This document shows positions 16,390 to 23,152 of a stretch of 37,715 nt of DNA, piece by piece; within the stretch, counting starts at the first letter, position 1; every line of letters begins with the position of its first letter. The position numbers were made by a program, and so were the translations under genes. Under the pieces are notes generated by a model. It worked only from the letters and a program-made list of their open reading frames with translations. It searched no databases and was not told the origin of the DNA. The DNA is from CAYFWT01 sp964346955 (GTDB lineage: Bacteria > Patescibacteriota > Minisyncoccia > Portnoybacterales > UBA2143), in NCBI GenBank assembly GCA_964346955.1, contig CAYFWT010000022.1, forward strand, positions 1-37,715, written 5' to 3'.

Positions 16390-16420
16390 TCCTCAATATT
16401 TTACTTTGAGGATTTGTTTT
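16390..16420 (+). terminator. Rho-independent terminator of the micropeptide transcript
   Basis: TCCTCAA (16390-16396) pairs with TTGAGGA (16406-16412) and is followed by the T-rich TTTGTTTT. Confidence 0.55.
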
Positions 16421-16435
16421 ATCCGTATTATTCTG

Positions 16436-16463
16436 TTGACAAATTATTTTATTTTTCTAGAAT
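16436..16463 (+). promoter_or_regulatory. Sigma-70-type promoter of speD
   Basis: TTGACA (16436-16441), a 16-base spacer and TAGAAT (16458-16463). The predicted transcript start near 16470 gives a leader of about 120 bases before the speD ATG. Confidence 0.7.
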
Positions 16464-16489
16464 AGATATATATTTTTATTATTAAAGTA

Positions 16490-16537
16490 GGTCCTTTTTG
16501 TTTTCACTCTTTGTTTTTAAAAGGGCCGATCCTTTTT
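16490..16537 (+). promoter_or_regulatory. Alternative hairpins in the speD leader (possible attenuator)
   Basis: GGTCCTTTT (16490-16498) can pair with AAAAGGGCC (16519-16527, one G-U pair). AAAAGGG (16519-16525) can instead pair with TCCTTTT (16530-16536) around CCGA. The two stems share the same middle strand and exclude each other, the layout of an attenuator. The second stem is A/T-rich and lacks a long T-run, so this is tentative. Confidence 0.3.
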
Positions 16538-16589
16538 GATGATTTCTTCTGCTAAGTGAATTCATTATTAAGGATTACTTAAAAAAATT

Positions 16590-16970
16590 ATGAAGAAAAA
16601 AGCAAAGGGTTTTTTAAATACCCCCAAGATTAAGTCTGTTGGCCAACATATCCTTTTAGAATTTTGGGGAGCCAAAGGTCTTAATTCAATTAAAATAATT
16701 AGAAGAGCATTGACCCAAGCAGTTGAGACATCTGGGGCAACGCTTCTTAAAATTGAATTACATAAATTTTCTCCCCAAGGAGTTTCTGGAGTAGTCCTAA
16801 TTGCCGAGTCTCATATCAGTATTCATACTTGGCCCCAGTATCAATACGCCGCCATTGATGTTTTCACTTGTGGCAGCAAGGTTGACCCTTATAAAGCTAT
16901 TTCTTCTTTAAAGAAAAATCTTAAGCCAAAGAAGGTTCAAATTTTAGAAATAAAAAGAGGATTATTTTAG
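16590..16970 (+). CDS. speD: S-adenosylmethionine decarboxylase proenzyme (SpeD family)
   Basis: 126 residues, the usual size of the bacterial class-1B enzyme. The self-cleavage motif is AESHISIHTWP: S74 would become the pyruvoyl group after cleavage behind E73, H79 is the processing histidine and C94 in VFTCG is the catalytic acid. The family decarboxylates AdoMet for spermidine synthesis. The residue after WP, usually Glu, is Gln here. Some published SpeD homologues act on ornithine or arginine instead, and no spermidine synthase is in this window, so the substrate is open. It is transcribed alone between a strong promoter and a strong terminator. Confidence 0.9.
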   Translation: MKKKAKGFLNTPKIKSVGQHILLEFWGAKGLNSIKIIRRALTQAVETSGATLLKIELHKFSPQGVSGVVLIAESHISIHTWPQYQYAAIDVFTCGSKVDPYKAISSLKKNLKPKKVQILEIKRGLF

Positions 16971-17006
16971 TAAAATAGGCCATTTGATTTTTTACTAATT
17001 TTGGGT

Positions 17007-17042
17007 TAAAATAAAAGCAGTCTCAGGACTGCTTTTATTTTA
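17007..17042. terminator. Perfect 16-bp hairpin terminator between speD and secA
   Basis: The arms 17007-17022 and 17027-17042 are perfectly complementary around the loop TCAG. The core AGCAGTC/GACTGCT is flanked by A-rich and T-rich sides, so it can end transcription in both directions. Confidence 0.85.
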
Positions 17043-17060
17043 TAGTTAGTGAGCTTAGTT

Positions 17061-17083
17061 TATCCTGAGTTTGTCGAAGGAAA
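17061..17083. repeat. Short REP-like repeat (CCTGAG-GTCGAAGG family), copy before secA
   Basis: CCTGAGTTTGTCGAAGG differs at one of 17 positions from the reverse complement of the copy inside alaS (near 29258-29274). It would be read as VYPEFVEGN if secA used the upstream GTG at 17049. Confidence 0.7.
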
Positions 17084-17087
17084 CTAT

Positions 17088-19694
17088 ATGTCTCTTTTAG
17101 ATAAATTTTTAGGTGATGCCAACGAACGAAGACTAAAAAAGATAGAGTCGTTGGTTAATAAAATTAATCAACTCGAACCTCAGTTCGAGTCTTTTTCTAA
17201 TGAACAATTAAAAGCTAAGACTGAAGAATTTAAAGAGCGCTTAAAAAAGGGTAAAACATTTGATGATTTATTAGTTGAGGTTTTCGCTTTAGTTCGAGAA
17301 GCAGCTAAACGAACTCTAGGTCAACGTCATTTTGATGTTCAACTGGTTGGCGGTATTGTTCTTCATCAGGGCCAGATTGCTGAAATGAAAACCGGTGAAG
17401 GAAAAACTTTAGCCGCTACTCTGGCGGTCTGTCTTAATGCTTTAACTAATCGAGGCGTCCATGTGATTACTGTAAATGATTACTTGGCTCGCCGTGACAC
17501 TAACTGGATGGGGCCAATTTATCATCTCTTAGGATTGACTTGTGCTTGTTTAAATCATGAGAAAGCTTATCTATATGAACCACAAATCACTCCAGATAAA
17601 AATGAAGTAACTGTAGAAATGGAAAACTTAAAGGAAGTTTCCAGAAAAGAAGCCTACCTGGCTGATATTGTTTATGGAACTAATAATGAATTTGGCTTTG
17701 ATTATTTACGGGACAACATGGCCCCGGCCCTAGAAATAATGGTTCAAAGAACTCCTTATTTTGCCATTATTGATGAAGTGGATAGTATTTTGATTGATGA
17801 AGCAAGAACACCTTTGATTATCTCGATGCCTGATGTCGAGTCAACTAAGCTCTATGATCAATTTAGCCGGGTTGTTCCCCGACTGAAAGAAAATATCGAT
17901 TATAATATTGATGAAAAAATGCGAGCGGCTACTTTAACTGAGGAAGGTGTTAGCAAAGTCGAGAAAATATTAGGCATGGGTAATATTTATCAGGAAGGAG
18001 GTATTCGTTATGTCCATCATTTAGAACAGGCCTTGCGAGCTCAAGTTTTATTTAAGCGCGATAAAGATTATGTTATCAAAGATGGTCAGGTAGTTATTGT
18101 TGACGAATTTACTGGTCGATTAATGCCTGGTCGCCGTTATTCTGAAGGTCTGCACCAAGCTTTGGAAGCTAAGGAAGGAGTGCCGGTTCAACAAGAAAGT
18201 CGGACCTTAGCTTCAATTACTTTTCAGAATTATTTCCGAATGTACCCGAAGTTAGCTGGCATGACTGGCACAGCGATCACTTCGGCTGAAGAATTTCATA
18301 AAGTTTATAATCTAGATGTAGTAGTTATTCCAACTAATGAGCCAATGATTCGTCAAGATTTCTCTGACAGTGTTTACAAAACCGAAGAAGGGAAATTTAG
18401 GGCAATTACTAGAGAGATAAAAAAGTGTCATCAGAAAGGCCAGCCAGTTTTAGTGGGCACGGTTTCTATTGAAAAAAATGAATTACTGGCTGGTTATCTT
18501 AGAAAAGAAGGCATTCCCCATCAGGTGCTTAATGCTAAGAACCATGAGCAAGAGGCTAAAATTATTGCTCAGGCGGGCCAAAAAGGAGCCGTCACCGTAG
18601 CTACCAATATGGCTGGTCGGGGAGTGGATATAATCTTAGGAGGTCGGTCTGATAATCCTGAGGGAGAGGTTCGGCAAAATTCTTGGCAACAACAGCACGA
18701 TGAAGTAATTAAGTTAGATGGTCTTCATGTAATTGGCACTGGACGCCATGAGGCTCGACGGATTGATAATCAATTGCGCGGTCGAGCGGGCCGCCAAGGC
18801 GACCCTGGTTCCAGTCAATTTTTTGTTTCTTTAGAAGATGACTTGATGCGTATTTTTGGCGGGGACAAAGTTAAGTCGATGATGGAGGTGTTGAAGGTGC
18901 CAGAAGATCAGCCAATTGCCAATAAGTTAGTCTCAAAAGCTATTGAATCAGCTCAGGCAAAAATTGAAGGCTATAATTTCGATATCAGAAAACATGTTTT
19001 AGAGTACGATGACGTAATGAATAAACAGCGAGAGGTGATATATAAAAAGCGGAAGGAAGTTTTAAGTAAGAAAAACATTAGGTCAGAGATTTTAGAAATG
19101 CTTGTCGACGAAATTAAAACAATTGTTCAATTTCATACTCAACATTCCCAGGAAGAAAATTGGAATTATAAAGAGATTAGCGAAATAACTAAAAGTATTT
19201 TTCCAGGGCCAGATAATCTTGAGCAAGCTTTAGGAAGTTTAAAAAATCAAGAAAAAATATCTGAGCATTTGATTAATTTGGCTAAAGAAGCTTATCAGAA
19301 AAAAGAACAGGAGTTAGAAGAAAAGAATATGCGCCAGATTGAAAAATTCGTCTATTTACGAAGTATTGACACCCTTTGGATGGATCATTTAGATAACATG
19401 GATCATTTGCGGGATAGTGTTCGGCTACGAGCCTATGGTCAGAGAGATCCTTTAGTTGAATACAAAAACGAAGGGATACGCTTGTTCCAAAGATTGCTCG
19501 CTTCTATTCAGTCAACCGTAGTTAACACTATTTACAAAGTTGCTTTAGCTCCAGTCTCAGAGCCTGGTGCCATGGCTACCCCTCACCGTCATCCTGGACG
19601 AAGCGAGGGGCGTCGAGGTAAACACAAAGTTGGCCGCAATGACCCCTGCCCTTGCGGTAGCGGCAAAAAATATAAGCGCTGTTGCGGCGCTTGA
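17088..19694 (+). CDS. secA: Preprotein translocase ATPase SecA
   Basis: 868 residues from ATG 17088 (MSLLDKFLGDANERRLKKIE, the usual SecA beginning). The frame is open back to GTG 17049, but those 13 codons are repeat-derived. SecA drives secretory proteins through SecYEG with ATP. Walker A is in MKTGEGKT (100-107), the DEAD-type box DEVD at 229-232, and motifs TNMAGRGVDIILGG and QLRGRAGRQGDPGSSQFF mark the second motor domain. The C-terminal zinc site CPCGSGKKYKRCC (C854, C856, C865, C866) is complete. The linker just before it (HRHPGRSEGRRG) is encoded by a REP-like stretch, and the tail is altered by a palindromic insertion. No Shine-Dalgarno is visible. Confidence 0.95.
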   Translation: MSLLDKFLGDANERRLKKIESLVNKINQLEPQFESFSNEQLKAKTEEFKERLKKGKTFDDLLVEVFALVREAAKRTLGQRHFDVQLVGGIVLHQGQIAEMKTGEGKTLAATLAVCLNALTNRGVHVITVNDYLARRDTNWMGPIYHLLGLTCACLNHEKAYLYEPQITPDKNEVTVEMENLKEVSRKEAYLADIVYGTNNEFGFDYLRDNMAPALEIMVQRTPYFAIIDEVDSILIDEARTPLIISMPDVESTKLYDQFSRVVPRLKENIDYNIDEKMRAATLTEEGVSKVEKILGMGNIYQEGGIRYVHHLEQALRAQVLFKRDKDYVIKDGQVVIVDEFTGRLMPGRRYSEGLHQALEAKEGVPVQQESRTLASITFQNYFRMYPKLAGMTGTAITSAEEFHKVYNLDVVVIPTNEPMIRQDFSDSVYKTEEGKFRAITREIKKCHQKGQPVLVGTVSIEKNELLAGYLRKEGIPHQVLNAKNHEQEAKIIAQAGQKGAVTVATNMAGRGVDIILGGRSDNPEGEVRQNSWQQQHDEVIKLDGLHVIGTGRHEARRIDNQLRGRAGRQGDPGSSQFFVSLEDDLMRIFGGDKVKSMMEVLKVPEDQPIANKLVSKAIESAQAKIEGYNFDIRKHVLEYDDVMNKQREVIYKKRKEVLSKKNIRSEILEMLVDEIKTIVQFHTQHSQEENWNYKEISEITKSIFPGPDNLEQALGSLKNQEKISEHLINLAKEAYQKKEQELEEKNMRQIEKFVYLRSIDTLWMDHLDNMDHLRDSVRLRAYGQRDPLVEYKNEGIRLFQRLLASIQSTVVNTIYKVALAPVSEPGAMATPHRHPGRSEGRRGKHKVGRNDPCPCGSGKKYKRCCGA
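19586..19616. repeat. REP-like stretch inside the secA linker
   Basis: GTCATCCTGGACGAAGCGAGG resembles the common REP form that begins GTCATCCTGAGCGAAGCG. It is translated in frame between the SecA wing/scaffold end and the zinc-binding tail, a region that tolerates length change. Confidence 0.45.
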
Positions 19695-19783
19695 ATTTCC
19701 GTCGCTCGCCCATTGCGAAAATAAATTTTCGCATGGGCTCGCTAGGAAATATAAGAAATGTTGTTACCCTAAGTATGGCTGAT
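19668..19783 (+). repeat. Palindromic insertion with duplicated target at the secA 3' end, plus remnant of the old tail
   Basis: AAATATAAGCGCTGTTG (19668-19684) recurs as AAATATAAGAAATGTTG at 19747-19763, 14 of 17 identical and 79 bases apart. Between them lies a palindrome: CCCAT-T-GCGAAAAT (19710-19723 region) faces ATTTTCGCATGGG, with TTTCC and GGAAA further out. After the second copy the +1 frame reads RKYKKCCYPKYG then TGA, a good SecA ending. Removing 79 bases would restore CGSGK plus KYKKCCYPKYG. The insertion therefore shifted the frame and gave SecA its present short ending. Confidence 0.65.
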
Positions 19784-19786
19784 TAG

Positions 19787-19814
19787 AAAAAAGACCAGTC
19801 CGCTGGGACTGGTC
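19787..19814 (-). terminator. Rho-independent terminator of the cysteine-rich gene
   Basis: Read on the minus strand, GACCAGTCC (19814-19806) pairs with GGACTGGTC (19801-19793) around CAGC and is followed by six Ts (19792-19787). On the plus strand it may also limit secA transcription, but without a T-run. Confidence 0.75.
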
Positions 19815-19831
19815 AAGAATAGTGGCCGTCT

Positions 19832-20029
19832 TTATGCTTCGGGAAGCTTAAGAACTGTCTGACACTTCTCATAGGGACACTTTATTGAGTGGCCGTTATC
19901 CTCAATGATTGGCTCAAAGCACTGGCTACAGAACTCACCGCGACACTCGGGACATTGAAAGTTATGACCTTGCCGAGCAGAGAAGTGACAATACGGACAA
20001 ATTTTATATGGCTGAACAATTACTTGCAT
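19832..20029 (-). CDS. Small cysteine-rich zinc protein with IBR/RING-like spacing
   Basis: 65 residues with eight cysteines: C11-x2-C14-x11-C26-x2-C29-x4-C34-x2-C37-x13-C51-x4-C56, plus H47. The centre CPECRGEFCSQCFEPI looks like the eukaryotic in-between-RING (IBR) zinc domain, although a simple double zinc ribbon is also possible. Two zinc ions are expected. The start is well supported: GGGAGGT at 20043-20037, seven bases before the ATG, one of the best ribosome sites in the window. It has its own promoter and terminator. The function is unknown. Confidence 0.7.
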   Translation of the reverse strand: MQVIVQPYKICPYCHFSARQGHNFQCPECRGEFCSQCFEPIIEDNGHSIKCPYEKCQTVLKLPEA

Positions 20030-20095
20030 CTCTCTTACCTCCCTTCAATTTTTAAAAATTTTTATTTTAAACAACTCTCTTGGTTAACTCTTAAC

Positions 20096-20124
20096 AGATT
20101 AGTACACATCTAAATATTTGTCAA
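20096..20124 (-). promoter_or_regulatory. Promoter of the cysteine-rich gene
   Basis: On the minus strand TTGACA (20124-20119), a 17-base spacer and TAATCT (20101-20096), giving a leader of about 60 bases. The same bases read TTGTCA on the plus strand and could overlap a -35 for the gene at 20154, though no clear -10 is seen there. Confidence 0.55.
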
Positions 20125-20153
20125 GATAAACAATAAAAAACTCAAAATGGGAT

Positions 20154-20489
20154 ATGTTTTTTAAAGAGCCGAAAAATGATAAGCAGTTTTATTGGACCAA
20201 ACATGTTAAGGAAAAGATGAAATATTATGGACTTTCTGAAGGAAGGTTACGCCGGATTTTTAAAAATCCTAAGCGTCGCGAAAAAGGAATTGCTCCTAGG
20301 ACCATTGCTTTAATGCAACCAGCTAACACAAAGAAACCAACCGAAATCTGGTTGATGTATCAGCAATTTGGTCAAAAGAAAAGAATCATTTCTGCCTGGC
20401 GTTATCCCGGGATTAGTCCCCAAGGCGAACCAGTGCCTATTCCTGAAGATATTGTTGAGGAATTGAAAAAGGAATTCAAGACATTTTGA
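20154..20489 (+). CDS. Conserved hypothetical protein, DUF4258-like
   Basis: 111 residues. The N-terminal WTKHVKEKMKYYGLSEGRLRRIFKNP has the histidine, basic and turn pattern of DUF4258 / RelE-BrnT-like small proteins (H-x-x-x-R/K-M-x-x-x-G-L/I-S). The C-terminal half contains KKRIISAWRYPGISP and a PIPEDIVEELKKEF helix. No antitoxin-like partner lies beside it, so a toxin role is not supported. Its stop codon overlaps the -35 box used for secD. I cannot assign a function. Confidence 0.6.
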   Translation: MFFKEPKNDKQFYWTKHVKEKMKYYGLSEGRLRRIFKNPKRREKGIAPRTIALMQPANTKKPTEIWLMYQQFGQKKRIISAWRYPGISPQGEPVPIPEDIVEELKKEFKTF

Positions 20490-20514
20490 CAAAAAAGTAG
20501 AAATAAGTTAGATT
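20486..20514 (+). promoter_or_regulatory. Promoter of secDF
   Basis: TTGACA (20486-20491, overlapping the TGA of the previous gene), a 17-base spacer and TAGATT (20509-20514). The predicted transcript start near 20521 leaves only about four bases before the ATG at 20525. Confidence 0.5.
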
Positions 20515-20524
20515 AATTTTGGAT

Positions 20525-21976
20525 ATGGGAATTTTTGCTAAAAGAGTAGAAGAACCGACTAAAGTTAAAAAAGAAAGAAGAGTTAGAAAAGTCCATTGGG
20601 CTGTTTTTATTATTCTTTTAGTCGGTTTTTTGGCAGTTTCTTTAGATTACCCAATTATTTGGAATAAAGGAACTGATTGGTTAAATAATCAAATAGGCAT
20701 AGAAGCAGTGCCTCATTTTTTAAATTTGCCTTTTAAATTAGGTCTTGATTTACAGGGAGGGACTCACTTAATCTATCAGGCCGACCTTGCCAATATTGAA
20801 CCCGGTAATTACATGGATTCCATGCAAGGAGTGCGCGATGTCATTGAGCGACGAGTTAATCTTTTTGGGGTCCAAGAACCAGTGGTCCAAGTTAATAAAG
20901 TTGGTTCTCATTACCGCTTAATTGTTGAGTTGGCTGGCGTTAAAGATGTCTCTCAGGCAATTGCCATGATTGGTCAGACCCCTTCTTTGGATTTTCGAGA
21001 GGAAAGGGCTCCTGAGGAGGTCGAAAATATTTTAGCTGACCAAGAAGAGGCCAGGGAAAAACTAGAACAAGGCTTGTCAATAACTCCTGATGAAGAAAAC
21101 CAATTACTTCAAGACCCATATTTTAAGCCGACTAATTTAACTGGTCGTTATCTTAAGGGATCCCAGTTAGGATTTGACCAGCAGACTTATCAATCTCAAG
21201 TTAATTTGCAGTTTGATGATGAAGGCAGTGAGATTTTCGAAGAATTAACTAGAAAAAATGTCGGTAAAAGATTGGCTATTTATTTAGACGGGGCACCGAT
21301 TAGTGCACCAGTAGTTCAAGAAACAATTTCTGGTGGGAAAGCTCAAATTACCGGTAAATTTACTTTACCAGAAGCTAAGGAATTAGTCCGGCGTCTTAAT
21401 GCCGGTGCTTTGCCAGTGCCGATTAATTTAATTAATCAACAGACCATCGGGGCTATCTTAGGTCAGATTTCTTTGGAGAAATCTTTGAAAGCAGGCATTT
21501 GGGGATTTTTAGCTGTTTTGCTTTTTATTATTTTTTACTATCGCTTACCAGGTCTCTTGGCCAGTTTAGCTCTTTTGATTTATGTGGCTTTAGTTTTAGC
21601 TATTTTTAAAACGATTCCAGTTACTTTAACTTTGGCTGGAATTGCTGGATTTATTTTATCTATTGGTATGGCGGTTGATGCTAACGTGCTTATTTTCGAG
21701 CGGCTTAAGGAGGAGCTTAGGTCGGGCAAGAGTTTAGGTGGCAGCATTGATGAAAGTTTTCGTCGAGCTTGGCCAGCTATTCGAGATGGGAACATTTCCA
21801 CGATTATTACCTGTATAATTTTGTATATTTTTGCTACTGGCTTGGTTAAGGGATTTGCCTTGACTTTGGGAATTGGTGTCATGGTGAGTATGTTTTCAGC
21901 TATTGTTGTCACCAGAAGTTTTCTTCGGTATTTTGTTGGAGGAAAGATAGAAGGATGGAGAAAAATATGGCTGTAA
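20525..21976 (+). CDS. secD: Protein translocase subunit SecD
   Basis: 483 residues from ATG 20525; a TTG two codons earlier (20519) is the alternative. SecD and SecF form the proton-driven part of the Sec machine that pulls proteins out on the outer face. It has a first membrane segment at 25-41, the signature LGLDLQGG (72-79), a large external P1 region, and five C-terminal membrane segments. The essential aspartate is D385 in GMAVDANVLIFERLKEE. No Shine-Dalgarno is present, in keeping with a nearly leaderless mRNA. A perfect inverted repeat begins at the last base of its stop codon. Confidence 0.95.
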   Translation: MGIFAKRVEEPTKVKKERRVRKVHWAVFIILLVGFLAVSLDYPIIWNKGTDWLNNQIGIEAVPHFLNLPFKLGLDLQGGTHLIYQADLANIEPGNYMDSMQGVRDVIERRVNLFGVQEPVVQVNKVGSHYRLIVELAGVKDVSQAIAMIGQTPSLDFREERAPEEVENILADQEEAREKLEQGLSITPDEENQLLQDPYFKPTNLTGRYLKGSQLGFDQQTYQSQVNLQFDDEGSEIFEELTRKNVGKRLAIYLDGAPISAPVVQETISGGKAQITGKFTLPEAKELVRRLNAGALPVPINLINQQTIGAILGQISLEKSLKAGIWGFLAVLLFIIFYYRLPGLLASLALLIYVALVLAIFKTIPVTLTLAGIAGFILSIGMAVDANVLIFERLKEELRSGKSLGGSIDESFRRAWPAIRDGNISTIITCIILYIFATGLVKGFALTLGIGVMVSMFSAIVVTRSFLRYFVGGKIEGWRKIWL

Positions 21977-22061
21977 ATTTTCAATTTTCAATTTACAATT
22001 ATCAATCAATTTTCAATGACCAAATTTTCAAACAAAATGAATTAGTTGAAAATTGAAAATT
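21976..22061. repeat. Long inverted repeat between secD and secF
   Basis: AATTTTCAATTTTCAA (21976-21991) is perfectly complementary to 22046-22061, with 54 A/T-rich bases between. The left arm starts in the secD stop codon and the right arm ends seven bases before the secF ATG, so a folded mRNA would bring the two genes together. Confidence 0.75.
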
Positions 22062-22068
22062 GAGAATT

Positions 22069-22953
22069 ATGCAGATTGTTTCCCGTCGTAAAACTTACTT
22101 TATCCTTTCTGCGGCACTAATAATGGCTAGTGCTTTAAGTTTGATTTTCTGGGGTTTAAATTTAGCTATCGATTTTACTGGTGGTACCCTAATGGAAATA
22201 GAATTTGGAGATAGGCGGCCGACTAATCAAGAGGTTCGAGAAAAGTTAGCTGATTTAGAATTGGGACAGATTAATCTTCAATCGACCGGGGAAAGGGGAA
22301 TGATTTTACGGTTAAAAGAAATTGATGAACAAACCCATCAGAGAATTTTAGAGGCGCTTGGCCTTAGTCAAATCAATGAAAAGAGATTTGAATCAATCGG
22401 CCCCCTAATTGGCAGCGAACTAAAAAGAAAAGCTTTCTGGGCAATTATTTTAGCTTTGGCGGCGATTATTGCTTACATTGCTTGGGCTTTCCGTAAAGTT
22501 TCTAAGCCAGTCGCTTCTTGGCAATACGGTTTAGTCGCCATCATCGCTTTATTTCATGATGTCTTTATTACGCTTGGCTTGTTTTCACTGCTTGGTCATC
22601 TTAAGGGGATTGAAATAGGTCTACCTTTGGTAGCTGCTTTTTTAACTATTTTAGGTTATTCAGTTAATAACAGTATTGTCATTTTCGACCGAGTTCGAGA
22701 AAATCTTTTAAAAACTAGTTGGAGTGACTTTAGCCAAGTAATTAATCAAAGTATTAATCAGAGCTTAACTCGTTGTCTCAATACTGCCTTAACTACTCTT
22801 TTTGTTCTTTTGGCTATATTTTTGTTAGGCGGTCAAAGCATTAAGTATTTTTCATTAGCCTTAATAGTGGGCATAGTCATTGGTACTTATTCTTCTATCT
22901 TTATCACTAGCCCTTTGGTGGCTGCTTGGCAGGGATGGCGATATCGGAAGTAG
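22069..22953 (+). CDS. secF: Protein translocase subunit SecF
   Basis: 294 residues from ATG 22069; the in-frame TTG at 22060 lies in a repeat arm and is less likely. SecF signatures are IDFTGGTLMEIEF near the N-terminus, six membrane segments, and NQSLTRCLNTALTTL, which keeps the conserved arginine. In GYSVNNSIVIFDRVREN the usual Asp after the first Asn is Asn (N201); in T. thermophilus SecDF the matching Asp637 matters for translocation. The rest of the motif, including FDR, is normal. Confidence 0.93.
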   Translation: MQIVSRRKTYFILSAALIMASALSLIFWGLNLAIDFTGGTLMEIEFGDRRPTNQEVREKLADLELGQINLQSTGERGMILRLKEIDEQTHQRILEALGLSQINEKRFESIGPLIGSELKRKAFWAIILALAAIIAYIAWAFRKVSKPVASWQYGLVAIIALFHDVFITLGLFSLLGHLKGIEIGLPLVAAFLTILGYSVNNSIVIFDRVRENLLKTSWSDFSQVINQSINQSLTRCLNTALTTLFVLLAIFLLGGQSIKYFSLALIVGIVIGTYSSIFITSPLVAAWQGWRYRK

Positions 22954-22980
22954 GGGCTTGTCTCGTTAGAACTCTGTTTT

Positions 22981-23009
22981 GCCTTTGAGGGAAGGGCAAT
23001 TATTTTTTA
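22981..23009 (+). terminator. Terminator after secF
   Basis: GCCTTT (22981-22986) pairs with AAGGGC (22992-22997, one G-U pair) around GAGGG and is followed by AATTATTTTTTA. Confidence 0.5.
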
Positions 23010-23030
23010 GATGATTTACTTCTAGTGGGA

Positions 23031-23059
23031 TTGACACTTATAAAATAATGTGTTAAATT
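23031..23059 (+). promoter_or_regulatory. Promoter of the sigma-region-4/HARE regulator
   Basis: TTGACA (23031-23036), 17 bases, TAAATT (23054-23059). The predicted start near 23066 gives a leader of about 87 bases. Confidence 0.6.
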
Positions 23060-23082
23060 TATAAAAAATTAAGATTATCTCT

Positions 23083-23142
23083 TGAGTAAATGGAGAAAGT
23101 CTAATGGTTTAGTTCTCCATTTTAGGCTGATGCCTTTACTCA
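23083..23142 (+). promoter_or_regulatory. Three-way-junction leader RNA before the regulator gene
   Basis: P1: TGAGTAAA (23083-23090) with TTTACTCA (23135-23142). P2, stacked directly on P1: TGGAGAA (23091-23097) with TTCTCCA (23113-23119), extended after a three-base bulge by CTAA (23101-23104) with TTAG (23109-23112) around the loop TGGT. P3: GGC (23125-23127) with GCC (23132-23134) around TGAT. The structure ends ten bases before the ATG. It matches no riboswitch class I can recognise. Confidence 0.5.
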
Positions 23143-23152
23143 TCATACAAAT

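Noticed and set aside
19567..19782. Plus-strand frame of 71 codons overlapping the secA end as a separate gene
   Set aside because: It is secA DNA read in another frame; only its last 12 codons are meaningful, as a remnant of the old SecA tail.
20154..20489. RelE/BrnT-type toxin
   Set aside because: The N-terminal pattern is only weakly similar and no antitoxin gene is adjacent.
23083..23142. Hammerhead ribozyme, suggested by CTGATG and GAAA in the regulator leader
   Set aside because: CTGATG is not followed by A, and the stems needed around CUGAUGA and GAAA do not form.
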